From: Candidatus Zipacnadia bacterium
Lineage (GTDB): Bacteria; Armatimonadota; Zipacnadia; Zipacnadales; Zipacnadaceae
Direction: 5' to 3'
NCBI GenBank assembly: GCA_029821215.1
Contig: JALGTV010000036.1
Location: forward strand, 1-16,037
DNA: 16,037 nt
Below are positions 14,090-16,037 of the stretch, piece by piece. The notes under the pieces are model-generated. The model was not told the DNA's origin. It saw nothing but the letters and a program-made list of their open reading frames with translations, and searched no databases. The first letter of the stretch is position 1. Every line of letters starts with the position of its first letter. Both the position numbers and the translations under genes were made by a program.

Positions 14090-14407
14090 AGAACATACAA
14101 CATACTGAGTATAATAAGACTAATGAGTATGCTGTGGTTGCCAGGTATAATGGTGAGTGGATGTTGCCCCAGGAGAAGGGTGCCTCCCTTGCCGTTGGTG
14201 TAGGTGGTGGGGAAGCTGGGTAGGACAATCGGTGGGGAGGGATGGGGCCAGCGGTAGGCCGCGGAGTTACGGAAGAGTCACGCAAACCCTGGGGGAGAGG
14301 TGGGGGTAGGAACTTGGTTTGGCCCTTTGCTTTTATCCTTAGTTGTGCTATAATGGAGGGTACTGTTATCTGAATGGCCCCGTTAGAGTGGAAAGGAGTT
14401 ATCCCAG
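14090..14407. other. 318-base region without a gene between parB and the foldase lipoprotein
   Basis: No convincing reading frame occupies this stretch. It begins AT-rich, with an imperfect inverted repeat (ACAACATACT at 14097-14106 against AGTATGCTGT at 14126-14135, 9 of 10 pairing) enclosing TATAAT 14110-14115, and has another TATAAT at 14146-14151. Bases 14160-14310 are strongly G-rich on the plus strand. CAAACC (14283-14288) can pair with GGTTTG (14316-14321) just before a T-rich stretch, a possible weak terminator for parB. The region ends with the promoter of the next gene. A small untranslated RNA cannot be excluded, but no known RNA class was recognised. Confidence 0.5.
14327..14354 (+). 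promoter_or_regulatory. Extended -10 promoter of the foldase lipoprotein gene
   Basis: TTGCTT (14327-14332), a 16-base spacer ending TGC, and a consensus TATAAT (14349-14354) give an extended -10 promoter (TGnTATAAT). It lies 54 bases before the TTG start and is the best promoter match in the window. Confidence 0.7.
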
Positions 14408-15382
14408 TTGACTAAAGTCAAGTATGTCGGATTGTTAGTATGGGTCATATTAGCCGTGGCGGTAGGCGGGTGTGGCGAGAAACCAATCGCAGTAGTTAAT
14501 GGCGAGCGGATTAATGAGAGCGAGTTTATCAGCAAGCTGAAGAAAACTCAAGGCAAGCGACTCCTACAAGCGATGATTGATCGCGCACTGGTGAATCAGG
14601 AATTTGAGAAGCTAGGCTTGTCGGTACCAGCCCAGGAGATTGAAGAACGGATAGCTGAATTGGAGGGCAGGTTTCCGACTCCAGAGGCGTTCCAGGAATT
14701 TTTGTCATCTCAACGCATGACGCTCAAAGAGTTGCGGGATGAGTTACTGTTCGGCGCTAAGTTAGAGCTGCTGGCGACCCGGGATGTGAAGGTGACCGAG
14801 GAGGGCCTGAAAGATTTCTTCAGTCAGTACCACCAGCGCTATGACAAGCCACTGCGGGTGACCATCCGGGAGATTGTGGTGTCCAGCAAGGCCGATGCGG
14901 AGAAAGTACTTAAGGAACTGAAGAAACCAGACGTAGACTTCGGTGCGATGGCCAAGCAATACTCGGTAAGCCCCGCCACCCGGGCACAGGGAGGCAAACG
15001 CCCGGAAACTCCTGTGTCGATGCTGTATCCGAGAGAGTTGCAAGGGCCGAGCCAGAACCTGGAAGTGGGCGAAATTTCTGCGCCTATTGCTGCAGACCAG
15101 CAGTGGTACATCATAAAAGTGGAGGAACGCAAAGCGGCGGAGAAGGCTACCCTGGAGAAGGTCAAGGAGGATGTCACGCGGGATTACAAGCGTTCTCAGG
15201 GTGAACCTGTGGACCAGTTGGTGACTCGCCTGCGCGAGAAGGCAGTCGTTAGTGTAGTGGACCCAGACCTGCAGGAGCTTAACGAACTGTACCAGGCGGA
15301 GGCCAAACTGCCGACGTTTGGTCCCGAAGAGGAGGCAGCAGGGGAAGGGACTGAGCCGGGGCCATCGGAGGGTAATCAGTGA
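14408..15382 (+). CDS. PrsA/SurA-like peptidyl-prolyl isomerase lipoprotein (foldase)
   Basis: The 324-residue protein starts at TTG 14408, behind GGAG about 10 bases upstream; no ATG allows the full signal sequence. Residues 1-22 form a lipoprotein signal (MTKVK, hydrophobic core, lipobox VGGC with C22). A SurA_N-like chaperone region (VVNGERINESEFISKL, then the ALVNQEFEKLGLSV helix) covers about 28-125, and a parvulin-type rotamase domain covers about 150-240, with FGAMAKQYSVSP, a GG turn, LEVGEISAPI and WYIIKVEE. The strand that normally reads VxAxHIL here reads VTIREIV, replacing the usual active-site His, so chaperone activity may matter more than isomerase activity. The tail is acidic and disordered. 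It would help fold exported proteins on the outer face of the membrane. mazG follows after 50 bases. Confidence 0.85.
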   Translation: MTKVKYVGLLVWVILAVAVGGCGEKPIAVVNGERINESEFISKLKKTQGKRLLQAMIDRALVNQEFEKLGLSVPAQEIEERIAELEGRFPTPEAFQEFLSSQRMTLKELRDELLFGAKLELLATRDVKVTEEGLKDFFSQYHQRYDKPLRVTIREIVVSSKADAEKVLKELKKPDVDFGAMAKQYSVSPATRAQGGKRPETPVSMLYPRELQGPSQNLEVGEISAPIAADQQWYIIKVEERKAAEKATLEKVKEDVTRDYKRSQGEPVDQLVTRLREKAVVSVVDPDLQELNELYQAEAKLPTFGPEEEAAGEGTEPGPSEGNQ

Positions 15383-15432
15383 TAAGGAGCGGGGGGGACC
15401 GGGCTGGTGCCCAGCGGCCGCCGGTGGGATAG

Positions 15433-16037
15433 ATGGATGAGTTTGACCGGTTAGTACAGATTGTGGCTCGACTGCGCAGTGATGAAGGTTGTCCCTGGGA
15501 TCGCCAGCAGACCCACCACAGTCTGAAACAATACTTTGTTGAGGAAGTCTACGAGGCGATAGAAGCGATTGATGACGGCGAATCTGCCCAGCTTTGCGTG
15601 TTGCTCCAGGTGGCCCTCCACGCTCAGATAGCCAGTGAAGCTGGTCAATTTGATATTCACGATGTGCTGGAGCGCATTAACGAGAAGTTAGTGTACCGCC
15701 ATCCCCACGTCTTCGGTGATGTATCAGTATCCAGTGCTGATGAAGTGCTGCGGCGGTGGGAGCGGCTGAAGCAGGCCGAACGTGGCCAGCATCCTGGCCA
15801 GTCGGTATTAGATGGTGTGCCGCGGACGCTGCCAGCTCTGCAGCGGGCCAAGCGACTGCAGGAGAAGGCGGCGCGGATGGGGTTTGATTGGGATGATGTC
15901 TCTGGCCCATGGGCAAAGGTACTGGAGGAGATAGAAGAGCTAAGGGAGACGATAGATGGTGAGGACCGGGAGCGGATGGTGGAGGAGTTAGGGGATGTGT
16001 TAGTGGCGGTGGTGAATGTGGGCCGGCGGTTGGGAAT
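15433..16037 (+). CDS. mazG: Nucleoside triphosphate pyrophosphohydrolase MazG, 5' part, N-domain motif deleted
   Basis: The gene runs off the window end; 201 codons of an expected ~260 are visible from ATG 15433. MazG hydrolyses (d)NTPs to monophosphate and pyrophosphate, cleaning the nucleotide pool and modulating (p)ppGpp. The N-terminal half has the signature GCPWDRQQTHHSL at 19-31 and EEVYEAIEA at 38-46, then RHPHVFGD. The bridge LDGVPRTLPALQRAKRLQEKAARMGFDW is typical, and the second domain shows EEIEELRE followed by EELGDVL. In the first domain the expected EELGD metal-binding block between C55 and V56 (junction at 15597/15598) is missing, as though exactly five codons were lost in frame. 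In E. coli MazG the second domain carries the activity, so function may survive. The context beside a foldase gene gives no extra hint. Confidence 0.92.
   Translation, partial: MDEFDRLVQIVARLRSDEGCPWDRQQTHHSLKQYFVEEVYEAIEAIDDGESAQLCVLLQVALHAQIASEAGQFDIHDVLERINEKLVYRHPHVFGDVSVSSADEVLRRWERLKQAERGQHPGQSVLDGVPRTLPALQRAKRLQEKAARMGFDWDDVSGPWAKVLEEIEELRETIDGEDRERMVEELGDVLVAVVNVGRRLG

Noticed and set aside
13986..14285. Minus-strand open frame of 99 codons over the parB end and the following gap
   Set aside because: Pro/Ser-rich composition produced by the G-rich plus strand, with no ribosome binding site or recognisable domain.
14250..14330. Resemblance to parts of a c-di-GMP (GEMM) riboswitch (GTTACGG, TCACGCAAACC)
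   Set aside because: The fragments are in the wrong order and the second conserved stem and tetraloop are not found; similarity is likely chance.
1..16037. CRISPR arrays, tRNA/rRNA genes, insertion sequences
   Set aside because: No regularly spaced repeats, cloverleaf sequences, rRNA signatures or transposase-like proteins were seen on either strand.

Overview
The window is 16 kb of bacterial chromosome with dense genes in both orientations. The Fix/ETF genes are about 60% GC by hand count of a sample. The lineage cannot be fixed from sequence alone. Genes for ferredoxin-linked electron transfer flavoprotein (FixABX and a broken FixC) suggest an anaerobic or facultative energy metabolism. 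A lipoprotein foldase, a secreted helical protein and chromosomal ParAB-parS with rsmG are widespread and do not narrow it. Chloroflexota- or Bacillota-like lineages are possible, at low confidence.

Layout: (1) 1-211, the 3' end of a cation diffusion facilitator transporter with a likely terminator. (2) 462-2539, an AT-richer accessory insert with a single-chain GmrSD-type (DUF262 plus HNH) restriction protein, followed by a TrmO/TsaA-like tRNA methyltransferase gene that lacks its 3' end. (3) 2665-6216, an etfB(fixA)-etfA(fixB, ferredoxin-fused)-fixC-fixX operon behind a good promoter; fixC carries two internal deletions with frame changes. (4) A minus-strand series read from 11594 down to 6288: folC, an unrecognised 564-residue secreted helical protein that is an internal tandem duplication, pyrE, a degenerate-receiver/GGDEF protein and a stand-alone CheY-like receiver. 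(5) A divergent intergenic region (11595-11770) with inverted/direct repeats and a perfect 16-bp parS site, then rsmG-parA-parB on the plus strand. (6) A 318-bp gene-free stretch with an extended -10 promoter, then a PrsA/SurA-like lipoprotein and the first 201 codons of mazG, cut by the window end.

How they fit together: ParA, ParB and parS form a complete chromosome segregation module. EtfB, ferredoxin-EtfA and FixX would form a membrane-linked or bifurcating electron transfer complex, but the quinone-reducing FixC partner is broken as read. The receiver and diguanylate cyclase genes look like a small c-di-GMP signalling pair. No CRISPR array, tRNA, rRNA or insertion sequence was seen. The most notable cross-cutting signal is that three plus-strand genes (trmO-like, fixC, mazG) lack conserved blocks. 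This is either real decay or a sequence/assembly problem. The least explained items are the duplicated secreted protein and the repeat array beside parS.
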